This document shows, piece by piece, positions 14,001 through 25,615 of a stretch of 64,000 bases of DNA. Positions within the stretch are counted from its first letter, which is position 1; every line of letters begins with the position of its first letter. This DNA comes from Liolophura sinensis (Eukaryota; Mollusca; Polyplacophora; Chitonida; Chitonidae). The position numbers and the translations under genes are program-made. Location of the stretch: assembly GCF_032854445.1 (NCBI RefSeq), contig NC_088295.1, forward strand, positions 71,824,028 through 71,888,027, given 5' to 3'. A model generated the notes under the pieces. The model was not told the DNA's origin. It did not search any database and worked only from the letters and a program-made list of their open reading frames with translations.

Positions 14001-17000
14001 CAAACTAATGGCCCCAGCAAGGTACAATGAATATTCATATTACATTCTGTCATGTACATGTGGTACTGTTCACTGCATGATAGAACCATCACCTACATTG
14101 GCCTGCTACATGTAGTCAGACTGTAAAGCGTACATGTGTATCACATACATGTATTTCCACAACTGTACTCTGAGTCAAATTGATTATGATCACTAAAACT
14201 AACAATCAAATGTATGCGCAAATACAAAATGCCACCACAAAAAATATAAACTAACAACATGGATACCAGCTGAGTGCATGTACATGTACGTTGTAAATAT
14301 ACCCCTGAGTTAAACAAGCACTGACAGTTGAACATTTAAACAAATGGAATTGTAATTGCATTCAATGCACTATTACAATCTCCAAGTTGTTATAATATTA
14401 TGCATGTATATGACACAGTTTATGTAGTGAGAACTGAGGAAATGTTATAAACAGGCCCAGAACAAACATCCACAATGCTGCATAAACCTCACAAAATATG
14501 GTGTTTATCCCTGACAAATATACATGTAATTATTATTTTGTCCTTCAAACCAAATGGCCAATAAGTTCTGCAGTCAGCTTTTTGGACTACCAGAAATGTA
14601 ACAACCATGTGAAACAAATATGTTCACAACATTACTGAAAATGATACACTTACATATGTACTAGACCTAGAACAAAGCATGTTTGAAAATAATGCCCTCT
14701 CTTTTTTTCCATGAAAACATACTTCCAGGCAAGACTGTCAACAATGAACGTATTTCATTAGGTTGCTGAGAGACAACCTTAAGTGGCACAAAGAGAAAGT
14801 AACTGGTGTAAAAGCCTATCTAACAGCGTAGGCAGGTGTATACATACCACAAGTACATATCTCTATGTACTTCTGCCGGGACATCCCCTCTCACAAAGTG
14901 ATTACCTAAAGGTCCCAGGTAAGCAGGTGGGTTGTTGGTGAACAGGTATATGTGACCTTAATCTTCCTGTGTCTGATTAAAGGGGGTTATATTGTCAGCT
15001 GATTATCGTAATCTCTGTTACTGAGTGAATGTGCAGTCACCTTTCCTTAACAGGGAGATCAGATATCAACGATTCCCTTGGTGACCCTCCAAATTCAAAT
15101 AGTAAATTCTATTAGCCTAAGACTATGAAGTGATCAGGATGCTCTATATCCTATACCATACACCATGAATCAGTGTAGTATATTTAGACGGGCATGGTTA
15201 AACTAAAGCATGTCTAACAAAGCTACATGTATATGTACAGACTGCACCTTCAACTCTATAGAATACCAAGAAAAAAGGGCCCTCTCAAAATAGAAGAATG
15301 GAGAGGGTCAAAAGGGGCCCATGCACTTGTCAATGAAATTTGTTTATTGATTATCCATAATAACAATACCTTACACAAACCCTGTGGGAACTGTAAACTA
15401 AACTGTGCTTGCATGTCTAAATGACAAGATTGCCCTGTGGAAAATTACGACTACTCAGCAGAATGAGTAATGTTTTAGTACACACTCAGGATCAAGCTCT
15501 GTCCCTACAAAGCCCCGTGAATTACCTGATACATAAGAACATTAATTAACAGACTCTTGACTCAGAAAAGAGTTAAACCCTATAAAAAATTCATCCACTG
15601 GTTTTCTGTTTTCGTGAAAAATACAACAAACAGGAAAGTCAAATGTACATGCATGTAAACATCTACACTATTGTACAGGAAAGGCTTGTGCTTAGGTAAA
15701 TCTTTGCTGGGGCTGTACAATAAGTTTACATGCACATGGTGCTCACTTAAAACAATAATTAAACCTCATATGTATTGGACTGTACACCTGTGACATCTAC
15801 ATGTACATCCACTCAAGCTACAATGAGTTTATTACAATGTGTCATACACATATATATATACATACATACATACAACTGAATATAATACATCATGAAGGAA
15901 TTGTATGACTTTCTCTGGCACTGACATAAATGACAAACAACCTGAAGTATATGGCAAAATGAGTAATGAAAGAAATGACCTGGGTTATCTAATCTATACA
16001 TGTATAGTGTATAGTGAACATGTACACACACCTTCATGCACCTCTACAATGTACATAGTTTACAGGCGTAAGTCCATTATTCAGTATCTTCACTCCTTTC
16101 CAGGGCAGTGGATGATAGAAAAAAGGTGTTGAAAAGATATCTGAACTGGGAATTTTCTGTAACCTTCATCCTAGGAGGACACCCACGAAAAAGCACCACC
16201 AGGTTTACAAGTAAATGTACATTTCAGAATATGAACCTATAAAACACGAGTGAAGAGGGAACATCCTGATTCATATCCTGTACATATACATTGTGTAGGG
16301 AATAAATTCATAATCATTCCCATTCCACTCCAAGGTTTCATACATTTCCATCAAATTTACTGTATTTATATTCTTCAACATCATCAGAAAATTTTCACCA
16401 CAAACTCAAAGGTGCTCAAATTTTGAAGCTAGTTTGTTTACATAATATCAATTTTTTCCCCTTTACTCTGAAAATCCAAGATTGCATATGTATATATAAT
16501 AAATTTATGCTCAATGAACCATGCATGTATATGAATTTCCTGACTGTGAATTTGATCACAAGTATACAAGTAGATAAGATTTTATCTGTGTCCAACAAGA
16601 TAGTGGTTTGGCATGCTAGCTGGTAACCTGTCTTCTGCCAACACCTGACTACCATACCACGTCACTCATTAGATGTTAAATATATATACAGCCACAGGTT
16701 TTGGCCATACATGAATGACCACAGTCATGATCCCACTGGCTCATGTACTCCTCACATACATTAATTACAATGTCAAATAATCTGACATACAGGTAATACA
16801 TGATACATTTTATGTTTCTAGCAATAACACTCATGTCAGTAGTCACAGTTTGAGAACGTCACATTCACATGTATAATGCATGTCTTACTACTACACAGCA
16901 TCCAGCTGTCCAGTAATAACTAAACTTTATCTACCGACAAACACATACATGTACTGTAACAATCAAATCCATATTTCAAATACCTGGATATTAGGTTGAC

Positions 17001-20000
17001 AATACTCCCATTCCTTAACACAAAGGTAGTGTTACTCCAAAAAACATATACATTATTTTGACTCAATATTTCAGTATTTTATTTTCCCATGATCAGGAGT
17101 CAACCTTCCTTCTTCAGAGTTCTGAATGAATTCTGTTTCTGTTTCTTGTGCAGTAATACCACACCCACATGTATAAGATGTTCAACACAAGCATGTGTAC
17201 ATATATTGTACATACATGTAGCTCATTTCAGTGTAGTGCCTTTCTCTAGCAGCAATGTTGCTGTTAAAGAGAAAGGTGTGTAAGCCCATCCAAACTCAGT
17301 ATATAGGCGGAGTGTTTGAAGCCTTTGCCAAAGCAGCCATATGTACAACATGTACATGTTTAAGGAATGCCAACATGGCACACAGTATTGAAAAGTACAG
17401 CCATTTTACAGTAAACTCGTGAGAAATGAACAAGTGGCAAAGATACAACCAAGGCATCAACCAAAAACAGTAAGTCGCGCTACATGCACATGCAGTGAAC
17501 AGTAAGGTGTATGTATAAATTCATCAACAAAACAATGTGTACCATCACACCTGATTTCTGTATACATGTATGCAATCTCTATATGGGGCCTGTAGCCTCA
17601 ATGAACTTTGATCTTCAAATTTGTATTTGCATGTACATGTATTTTTGTAAGGCCATCATGAAAAATATGTTTGATGGGTGTAACCCAACTAACCTTGCAA
17701 AACAAGGCCCTACTCAAAAGTGTTTATTGGGATTCAAGCTCTTTATATCAGTTCTTTTTTTCCTTTCCTCATGTAAATTTCACTTTAAATCCCTATCCTT
17801 CTAATTAGCCTGAATGAAACTTGCCCACAAATTCCCTACCAATCAACCAAAACATTAAAGCTGATATTTTAATACAGATATGGCCGCTGTCGTATTGGTG
17901 AAATATTGTTTAGAACAGCATAAAACACCAATAAAATACATGATACAGATATCTCTGCCGTCGTACAGGTGAGAACACTGCAAAACACCAATTAAATACA
18001 TAATACAGATATGGCTACCATTGCACAGGTGAGAGCGCTGCAAAACACCAATTAAATACATAATACAGATATGGCTCCCATTGCACAGGTGAGAACATCG
18101 TAAAACACTAATCAAATACATGTACATAATACAGATCAGACCACACCAGATGAGTATGAAGTCAGTAGCAATACAAACTGAACATTAAAAATGGACTAAT
18201 ATTTCATTCAAAGCCATATTTCTCTTCATGTCTATGCATGTACTGTAGCTATAATAAAATAAACTGAACTGACATGCCATATTTAGTTGAAGATCTTGTG
18301 TTTTTTTTTTTGTCTCTGGCACTGGTATAAACCTTTTGGGTAATGCGGCCATCACAACATACATGTAAGTGCACTTTACCACACATTATTCTCTAGCATA
18401 GCGACCCAGAAAATCAGTTGTAATCCTCACTGATACATGTGCAGCATATTGATGCACTGCCAATATTGACATGGGTGTAGAATAAATAGAGAATGTAACC
18501 CCACATACAAAATAATAACACAAATATTATAGCTGTAACAACTGTTCTATTTTGTCGTGTGGATTTTCTCGTGTAGATTTATGTTTGTCTGCAAATTGTT
18601 TGCATGAGAAAGTTGTTACCAGTATTTATTTATAATTTATTTCATTGATATTTTACGCAGTATTCAGCTATGCTGAAGAAAATAATCCACTGAATCTAAG
18701 AGGGGGAATGACCAGAAATAAAACCTTAACTGAACACGGCCAAAGCACGCACCATGCAGATGGAGTCAGGGCAGACAACTTTACTAAGAAAACTAAGGAT
18801 TATGTCTTATGGCTAGTTGCTTCCCTTTGATATCTTCACCTACAGTGCATACATATACAGGGTTTCCACTGCAATGTATACATGTACAAAAATCAAATAT
18901 GCAACAGGAAGATTGATTTTGTTCATATGGTCATACACATTTACTTGAAACAGATACTCTTTAATTAATAAACTTCCTGAGCTTAATGGAAGGCATTATC
19001 AAAGGAGAGAAAATTGCAACTGTGCATACATGCACAAAAAATTAATTAATTATTTTCCTCATTATTCCTCATGCATCCTCATTATTAATCAGTCATGCAT
19101 GTACACATAACAGATGATCATAAACTATTTGATAAAACTGGAATTTCAATCATATACTTGTACCAGCTCAAATGATTTGCATTTATTTTCATGTGGAAAT
19201 TTTCATTATGTAGTTGCATATATTCCATTTACAGCTTGACTTTTAACATGTAATAAGATTATTTTCAGAAAACTTAAATCTGTTACCTGATCTATTTTCA
19301 GCAATTAATTGCATGTCCACTGTGTAGTTTATTTGCATTATATAATTTGTACAACATGTATAATTTTTTATTTTTCTTTATTTTTTATTGCATCTTTGCA
19401 CTCTAGCACTTTTTTCCCTATATGTAAATGCTGGTATACATACATCAACACACACACATTTAAATTCAATTCAACTAAAAAATTCTGCTTACCTTCTAAA
19501 TTGATGTCCAGAGAACACTCGCCAATCGATTCGTCACAGGAGCCCATACTGGGGTAAGACTGCTGAACGATCCTCACTGGTGGCTTCTGTATCGGTTTGA
19601 CATTCAGGGACTGTGGAGGATGAACCTTGGCTGGTTCTGGATAGATAATGGCAGGTGAAGAGACCACTGGATGGCTGTCATTCAGCTGGTTTTCCTTGTT
19701 TAGCACACTGTCAGATTTGGACGAGTTTTCAGGTGCTGTGGGACTAGTTTCTGGGGAAGCCTTAAGGGCCTGAGATTTGGCTGGGGGAGTTCTGTCCCCT
19801 GGTTTAACAGGCGCTTGCCTTTCCTTGAACCTCTGATACACAGTTTTCTCACTGCCCTTGTTCTGTTCAATGGATTTCAGGATTCTATGTGTGGCATCGG
19901 GCAAGGGCTGACTACCTGGGACGGTAAGTTCAGACACACCATGGATTTCTGTGCTTTTAGGAGACTTATTTAAATGGCCATCGTCTTCATGGCCTGATGA

Positions 20001-21188
20001 CTTTGACTGTGATCGAGAGCGCGATCGTCCCAGAACCTTAAGGAATGATCTACGTCCTTTACTCCGGGATTGTTCCATAGACTGGCTACTCTCTGTGGAG
20101 CCGCTGGTATCTAAACTTTGCGCACTGCCACTGGAGGAACTTCGACCAGATTTATCCCGCCGTCCATCTCTTCGTGACATTCTTGGTGAAATCTTCCTGA
20201 AGAAATTTCCTATACTGGAGCTGACTGATTTCTTATGGACGCTGAGGTTTCTGTCACTCTCCGTGAGGGTGTTGGAGGGTAAAGTGTTTGACCGTTCTGT
20301 TCGTGGTCCAATGTCAGAGGTTGGAGAGACTGGTGTTCTCGAGCCTGCTGTAATCTGGGGACAGATCTCTTGGATATTGGCTGAAGCCATTCGTTTGACC
20401 TCATCAGAGTACTGAGCTTTTATTGCCATCCGGTAGCTGATGGTACGGTCATGGTTATAGTCTTTCTCAATGTTGATCTTGCCCCGTTTAGCTGCCCCCT
20501 CTCCATCCGTGTACACCCCAGAATCCCCCCGTCCAGGAGAGCTGGTGAAGAAGTCCGAGCTCTGATCTGGGGAGTGGGAGGGATAAGAGGACATGGACAC
20601 CTGGAGGCGGTCCATTGTGCTCCCAGGGGAGGAGCTGTGCTGAGAGGGGGAAGAGGTTTGGGAATACCAGTCTGTGATTTGATGACATGTCTGCCGGAGC
20701 TGAGAGGCGTGACTAGAGCCATCATCAGATGTCGCCCCAGAATTGACAGACAAATAGTTACTGTTAGGTTTGCTAGCTGGCTCCTGGGGACTCAACTCTA
20801 GACTGGAGTCTTTCCCAGAAAGGTCCGTCACAATACTGTCATCTGTGTCTGAGTGACGCACTGTCACACGTTCATCATATGTCACATGCTTGGGGCTTGA
20901 GCGCCGGTTACCTGGACTTTTAGAGCGACTTCTCCCGCTGCTTATTAGTGAACCTCCTGGACTTACCGAGCGACTTCGTTCAGACTTCTTCATGCGAACT
21001 GGTGGCGCCACAGCTGACAGGCTGGTGCGATATGGCTGCGACACACGCGGCACAACCACTTCCTCGTCCTCATCATCACGGTGTCGGCTCTGACTGCGGC
21101 GACGTGTGATGCGGTCAGCATGCACCTTAGGAGAGCTGTTTCTCACTCCACTGTCCAGCACAGACTGGAACTGGCTGGAGCTGGACAT
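146..21188 (-). CDS. DLGAP: DLGAP (GKAP/SAPAP) family scaffold homologue, 3' end beyond window
   Basis: Four exons join in phase: 21188-19493, 3477-2885, 857-752 and 237-146. They give 829 residues before the gene leaves the window. DLGAP proteins link the guanylate kinase domain of DLG/PSD-95 scaffolds to SHANK at postsynaptic densities and other junctions. The N-terminal ~760 residues are Ser/Arg/Pro-rich and look disordered, with several RSRS-type stretches. One segment near residue 250 (RTISYRMAI) resembles the phospho-dependent GK-binding repeat (R-x-x-S-Y-x-x-A). The C-terminal part (residues ~764-829) matches the conserved GKAP helical domain: DGQYYLDL, then LLVLCGQ, LPEE, GRIRAAIG and KFKQFRGLC, in the same order as in vertebrate DLGAP1-4. 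The remaining ~70-100 residues of that domain and any C-terminal PDZ ligand would lie left of position 1. Family assignment rests on that C-terminal match, since the N-terminal part is too divergent to place alone. Which vertebrate paralogue it equals cannot be told. Confidence 0.9.
238..751 (-). other. DLGAP intron, exon 3 to exon 4
   Basis: AT-rich DNA with no further splice-bounded coding segment. It contains a short C-rich stretch near 523-540. Confidence 0.7.
752..857 (-). CDS. DLGAP: DLGAP homologue coding exon 3 (start of GKAP domain)
   Basis: The acceptor TTGTTGTCAG is at 858 and the donor GAAG|GTAAGG at 751. The exon enters in phase 0 and leaves in phase 1. It encodes DGQYYLDLCQTEEERLL...LPEE, about residues 764-798. 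This matches the conserved opening of the DLGAP C-terminal domain (D-G-x-W/Y-F/Y-L...Q-x-E...LPE). The exon is too short to appear as a sizeable open frame and was found from the family motif. Confidence 0.9.
858..2884 (-). other. DLGAP intron, exon 2 to exon 3
   Basis: No coding exon recognised. A 20-base poly-T tract (poly-A on the gene strand) lies at 1856-1875. The small open frames here lack family motifs or flanking splice sites. Confidence 0.65.
1856..1875. repeat. poly-T tract
   Basis: Twenty consecutive T on the plus strand, inside a DLGAP intron. Confidence 0.95.
2885..3477 (-). CDS. DLGAP: DLGAP homologue coding exon 2
   Basis: This 593-nt exon encodes residues 566-763. The acceptor is TTCTTTCTAG at 3478 and the donor AAG|GTGAG at 2884. 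It enters in phase 1, matching the single G left by the large exon, and ends in phase 0 after Lys. It continues the Ser/Pro/Gly-rich linker (SSPGASVSSVHSDSSSPDS) between the N-terminal region and the GKAP domain. Homology of this linker alone is weak. Its inclusion rests on phase, splice sites and composition, and additional small exons in the 16-kb intron before it cannot be excluded. Confidence 0.82.
10232..10275 (-). mobile_element. SINE fragment (3' tail only)
   Basis: The segment contains TTTGACTGGTGTTTTCAGC followed by CTCAAGAAATATT. It resembles the tail end of the tRNA-derived SINE seen complete at 53.5 and 59.0 kb. It is degraded and short. Confidence 0.5.
10269..10328 (+). repeat. 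direct duplication, copy 1 (~60 bp)
   Basis: The sequence from ATATTCCTCACCTTGAAGG onward is repeated at 10949-11008 with about one mismatch (ATGTACTAAC versus ATGTATTAAC). Confidence 0.85.
10949..11008 (+). repeat. direct duplication, copy 2 (~60 bp)
   Basis: Near-identical to 10269-10328 and 680 bp away in the same orientation. The near-identity suggests a recent event. Confidence 0.85.
11038..11064. repeat. (AT)n microsatellite
   Basis: About 13 uninterrupted AT units, inside the DLGAP 16-kb intron. Confidence 0.95.
13316..13717. repeat. 45-bp minisatellite, about 9 copies
   Basis: The unit starts GTACATGTACGTCCATGTAA and repeats every 45 bases (13316, 13361, 13406 ... 13676). Variants include GCTGGT/GCCTGT, CATGTAA/CAGGTAA and CATAAC/CCTAAC. 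Because 45 is divisible by 3, frames stay open through the array on both strands. This produces four overlapping long open frames (133-210 codons) that are artefacts. Confidence 0.95.
17881..18130. repeat. 60-bp tandem repeat, about 4 copies
   Basis: Units containing AAACACCAAT..AAATACAT..ATACAGATAT recur at exactly 60-base spacing (about 17881, 17941, 18001, 18061). The first copy is the most diverged. The array explains the 90-codon minus-strand open frame, which repeats the same short peptide. Confidence 0.9.
19493..21188 (-). CDS. DLGAP: DLGAP homologue coding exon 1 (large exon)
   Basis: This 1696-nt exon encodes residues 1-565 plus one base of codon 566. The start is the ATG at 21188 (MSSSSQFQ), the first Met after an in-frame TAG about 30 bases upstream. 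A longer frame to 21209 would need a GTG start and is not favoured. The exon ends LEG|GTAAGC with the donor at 19492-19491. The protein is rich in Ser, Arg and Pro, with RSRSVSPGG and GRSRSKSPG stretches, an acidic run DDEDEE near residue 35, and a basic block around residues 330-400. No globular domain is visible, as expected for the DLGAP N-terminal half. Confidence 0.88.
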
Positions 21189-21270
21189 GATGACCCAGAG
21201 ACTAGCCACAAAGTCAGTTTCCTAACCTTAGTAAACAGGCCGGCGGCATCACCTCAGCCCAGCCCACACT
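21189..21270 (-). other. DLGAP: DLGAP homologue 5' UTR part of the first coding exon
   Basis: An acceptor-like TTCTCATTGCAG on the minus strand ends at 21271, so 82 bases of leader appear to precede the ATG. They carry stops in the coding frame. This implies at least one upstream non-coding exon; 36764-36900 is one candidate donor-bearing exon, but nothing in the sequence proves the link. Confidence 0.55.
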
Positions 21271-22606
21271 CTGCAATGAGAAAATCACACATCAGTAGGA
21301 AAGACGCGCAATGTTCCAGCCATACATGTACACCATATAAGTATTGAGAGTAACAAATAATGTCATGCACCAATACAGCCTAATAAGATGTAATATTTAA
21401 CTATGCCACCCATGTCCTGGGCTATTTACAAACAAAACAATATTGCATTACGCAATAACAAAGGCCAGGCATATTTAACAAGCATGAATTGAAGATTTGT
21501 AATAATTAATGTACATACAGTACACAGACAATCAGATGCACTCACCACCTCAACAGTCAAATCTGCGAGTAATGCCATATGTACGATACATGTATGTAAA
21601 TCCACATGTACATGCTCATGAATACTGTATATCACCTAAAGACTGGTCCATAAAATGCACTTTCAGATGCACATAAAGGCCTTAAAGTGTCACTTTTGAC
21701 TCCATTACTAAAGTTTTTGGGATAAGAAATTAATCAAGTTTTTAAGTGGCCTGATAAGGCGCATGAAACAGTCAGAATCAATAAGAATGCATCACCTGTG
21801 AATAGCTAAACTTTAGGTGAAATACAGTAATCTTGTTTGCTGATCCACAGCCATGGAGTACAATATAATATCCTGTCTAATTAAGTGCTTTCAATTTTTT
21901 CAACGTATTATATGAGCCTACACAAGTACACAAGAGCTCCACTGTGTCTGTCTCTTCAGATTAATTAAAAATACCAACATGCTATTTCCCATTAGAGACT
22001 GGAGAGACTGAGAGCACAAACATGTAACATATAAAATGTATGCACTAGTACATTATTAACCGTTTAATATGATAAATCAGGATTCTCAGATTCCATGCTT
22101 TCACAATAAATTCACTGCTTACAACGTACTAGTCAATGAAATATATATGATGTATATGTACATGTGACAGTATACTCAGGGATATAGATATTTACTGTAG
22201 AGCAGATGTAAACACTTTATACTGTATTACATTTGTACACTGTATATATGAATACATGCACATATAAGTACATGTGCCAACCATTATATACATCCCAGAT
22301 GACTCATGTGAATGTAAATGCAGTCATTATTTGCAAACTGCCTGTAGGATGGAGCTACACATGTAACTATAGTTATTAGCAGATGTACACATGTAGATCA
22401 TCTACATGTATGTATATAAGCCCATGTGCATGCAATGAAGTGTCATATATCAGTGCCAGTTTATGTTCAGTTCAGTATCACCCAAACAACCTATAGTTGT
22501 ACAGCACATACTGTACAGGTATATGTATTCCAAGGTGACAAAAATACATTCTCATAAAAGCCTATTTAATCCACTGCTGAAGTTCAACAGTGTTGGTGAA
22601 AAAGAC

Positions 22607-22623
22607 CTTTTTTTTTTTTTTTT
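22607..22623. repeat. poly-T tract
   Basis: Seventeen consecutive T on the plus strand. Confidence 0.93.
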
Positions 22624-24254
22624 AAAATAGGTTATTTAACACAGCTGAATACACTTTAGGTTGCATAAGAAGTAAGTTCTTAAGAGTACAAGTCCACAAG
22701 AAGAGTTGAGATGACTGACCATACTGCAATAACCCAGGACTGACCTTTACCATCCCCCCTCTCTCTCTCTGTCCCTCTCACATCACTCCCCACCACAGTC
22801 TGATTACTGCTACAAGTGTGTAAGATGCTGGAGAAGGATGGCCAATGTGACAGGGAGCTGTGAGATTCCCACAGAAGCTTTCTCCTCACAAGAACTGACC
22901 CATGCAGAGCAGCCCATGATACTCAGACCATCAGCATGGAAACTCACATCCAACTAATATTAAGTTTCCTGGCTGCATGGCTTCTGGCTAAACCATTCCC
23001 TTCCATCCAGACTCATCTGTGCTAACAGCTCATCTGAGATGAGACAACCGACATCAAACAAACTGGACTGTTTATCAACCAATTTACCAGATTTATATGT
23101 CTTTACACATCTGTGCACATATCATGGTACCAAACATGAAGACCTCAGGATTTTTACATCCATGCTGCATACATTTACACTATACATGTAAAATGTCCAT
23201 ACCATTTTCTAATTAAATTTATTTACCAATACTATCAACATGGGCCAATGAATGTACATGTACATGTATAGTGCCTCTTTAATTAAGACGGAACCCATAT
23301 TAAAGCATTTCTTTCCTTTGTCCCTTTGTAGTATTTGTCCCACAAATCCATACAGTACATGTGCAATCCACAAGCTTGTACAGTATATACACCATAAAAT
23401 GCATTCACTCATGGTTAGAATTGAAAACCACTTCAAAGTTACAATGTATGAGGATTATGAGGACACTGTATAATTGCATCCTAACACTGGGTAACCATCT
23501 AACTAACAGTACATGTCCACCCAAGTTTACAAGAACTGCTGTACATCATGCAGATACCATAGATGTCTCTGCAGTAGAAGTGTATATGTACGTGCACACT
23601 CACACGTTACATGAAACTGCTCAAACACCCCCGCACTCTCCTAACATACACGTCTACGTCCTATCCCTCCTCTAGCAGCAGTGGCCACAGGTGTCATCAG
23701 GTAAGTGTATACAAGTATCAGATGATATCAACGAACCACCTCACACGTATATAAAGCTGCCCAGGTACATGCAGCAAAGCTCAACTTTCCTTCACAGCTC
23801 AAATGACATTCACTGTTAGCTTGTGACTTTCTCAGCATCAGCACGTTTTCATCATCAAATTAAAAATGAGATTACCATGGGCGTTATTCATAAATATCAA
23901 TTATTTATACATAATGAGTATTGAGGCATACACAAATATATGTATCTGGCTAAGCTTGTCTGGGTTGTTGTTCCCACTCCCAAGGCCCCAGGCGATGTGT
24001 GTGTAAGACAATACCACCACACCCCTCAGTGTTAACTCTGCCTCAGCTGGGCGGGGTTTATACATGGAGGAAGTCTAATCGCAGGGATGTGTCAAATATC
24101 TAAACACTTTTTCTCAGGAATCTGGTATCCAGAACGCAAAACAAATGTGGATTACTTGGATACTTTTTCCTAACGCCGCTTCAGTTCTGGGCATGTGTGT
24201 GTTTCAAATATTTATACACATGTACCTGCAGACTGTAGTCAGTAGCATATGTGT

Positions 24255-24318
24255 ACTTCTTTCACTTGACAATACGACATTAAACCCCAAGCACTCACCC
24301 ACTCACTCACTCACCTGA
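24255..24318 (-). repeat. (GAGT)n-headed dispersed repeat fragment
   Basis: On the minus strand it reads GTGAGTGAGTGAGT..., then CTTGGGGTTTAATGTCGTA. The same arrangement occurs on the plus strand at 32814-32895, so this is a dispersed family rather than a simple repeat. Confidence 0.6.
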
Positions 24319-25439
24319 CAATAAAAGTCCATTCAAAACCAAATTACATGCATCATAAAGTATAATCATCAGAGGGAGAGGTATATTACATCAACAAATT
24401 ATACACCTGTATTACTTACACACTCTTAACAAGCCCTGTGCCCTAAAGGATTACATACATAAGCCAAAACTTAACACAACCAGAATTTTGATCTAAAGGC
24501 TTCTGCAGAAATAAAACATTCAACCCTATTTAAACCAATGTCATTTACACTAACCCACCCACCCTTACCCTGTAAACACCAAACCATGGGGCACAACATA
24601 TGTGAACATAACTTAAACAACCCTTTGAGCTTATGGACTACAAGGCATCTACCAAGGGTAGGTGTAACTGAAGCACTTCTGTATACATGTATGGCCACTG
24701 CATGTACATATCAACATCCTCTAAACGTGATGTTCCCTAGTAACGGGCATCAATCCAAACTCTTTCCAGGACCATGTCAAAAGCATACATCACTCCTCAA
24801 TTACACATTTATCTGTCAAATTGGCTTTGGAAAAAATCCAGATCACAGAGAGCACTTGTTTATCCTGAGCTTAAAAAAATTAACAAACTCACTAGCTAAA
24901 AGGGGCTGCATATTAATAGCCCAGTCATCTGGAGCCAATTTTGTTTAATGAAGATTTGATTGAGAGCTAATTTCTTTAACACTTTACAGAATGGCATCAA
25001 AAGAAGAGTTTTGTTCCAGTTCACAGTCAAGTTACTTCACCTTTTCATAAGATAATTGAGAGTCTAACTAGACCAAAACATATGATACATCTAAGTGCAC
25101 GTGTGTGGAGAAAACAGAAAGTTTTCTGACAACAAGTTTTCTGCCTTCTGACAACAAATCTTGTCATTGGGCCCCCAGAATCCAAATTTAACTCTTAAAG
25201 ATACATGTATGCATTAAATCAACAAAATTTTGACTGCTGATTCGTTGCTGTTGTAATTTGATTTCAACCAACTTTGAGCAATCAGCTTTAAAGTACTTGT
25301 GAAATATGCCTTCAGTCAAACTTACTCTATATACATGTACACATGCATTCTTGACTTGTGCCCCAACAAATGAGATCAGCTCACAACACACAAGCCTCTG
25401 GTTGCAAGGATGATGTAATGAAGGTTGATTTCTTCTAAA

Positions 25440-25615
25440 TTGCAGAGCCCAGCAGGAAACCACAACAATCTCCAGGTTGCTGGCAGACCTTCCCTATATG
25501 CCCTTATGCCCGGAGACAAAGCCAGCATGAGATGAACTTCAACTTACGGCAACTGCATTGGTGAGAGGCTCCTGGGTCATTGTGTTGCACCAGCACTAAT
25601 CACCAGACCTTACTG
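25440..25615 (-). mobile_element. tRNA-derived SINE, truncated copy
   Basis: The segment carries the conserved body: GGTTGCTGGCAGACCTTCCC, then AAGCCAGCATGAGATG and GAGAGGCTCCTGGGTCAT. It aligns with the fuller copies at 53.5 and 59.0 kb in the same orientation (promoter end to the right). The AT-rich tail part is missing or degraded. Confidence 0.75.

Larger units (their letters stand above)
3478..19492 (-). other. 16-kb DLGAP intron
   Basis: The donor at 19492 and acceptor at 3478 are phase-compatible, giving one large intron. It is dense in TACATGTA-type palindromes. It also carries a 60-bp direct duplication (10.27 and 10.95 kb), an (AT)n tract, a 45-bp minisatellite (13.3 kb) and a 60-bp tetramer (17.9 kb). 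No convincing additional coding exon was seen, although a small skipped exon cannot be ruled out by eye. Confidence 0.6.

Noticed and set aside
19951-20801. Plus-strand frames of 116-154 codons
   Set aside because: They are antisense shadows of the large DLGAP exon, whose sense frame has splice sites and phase-consistent partners.
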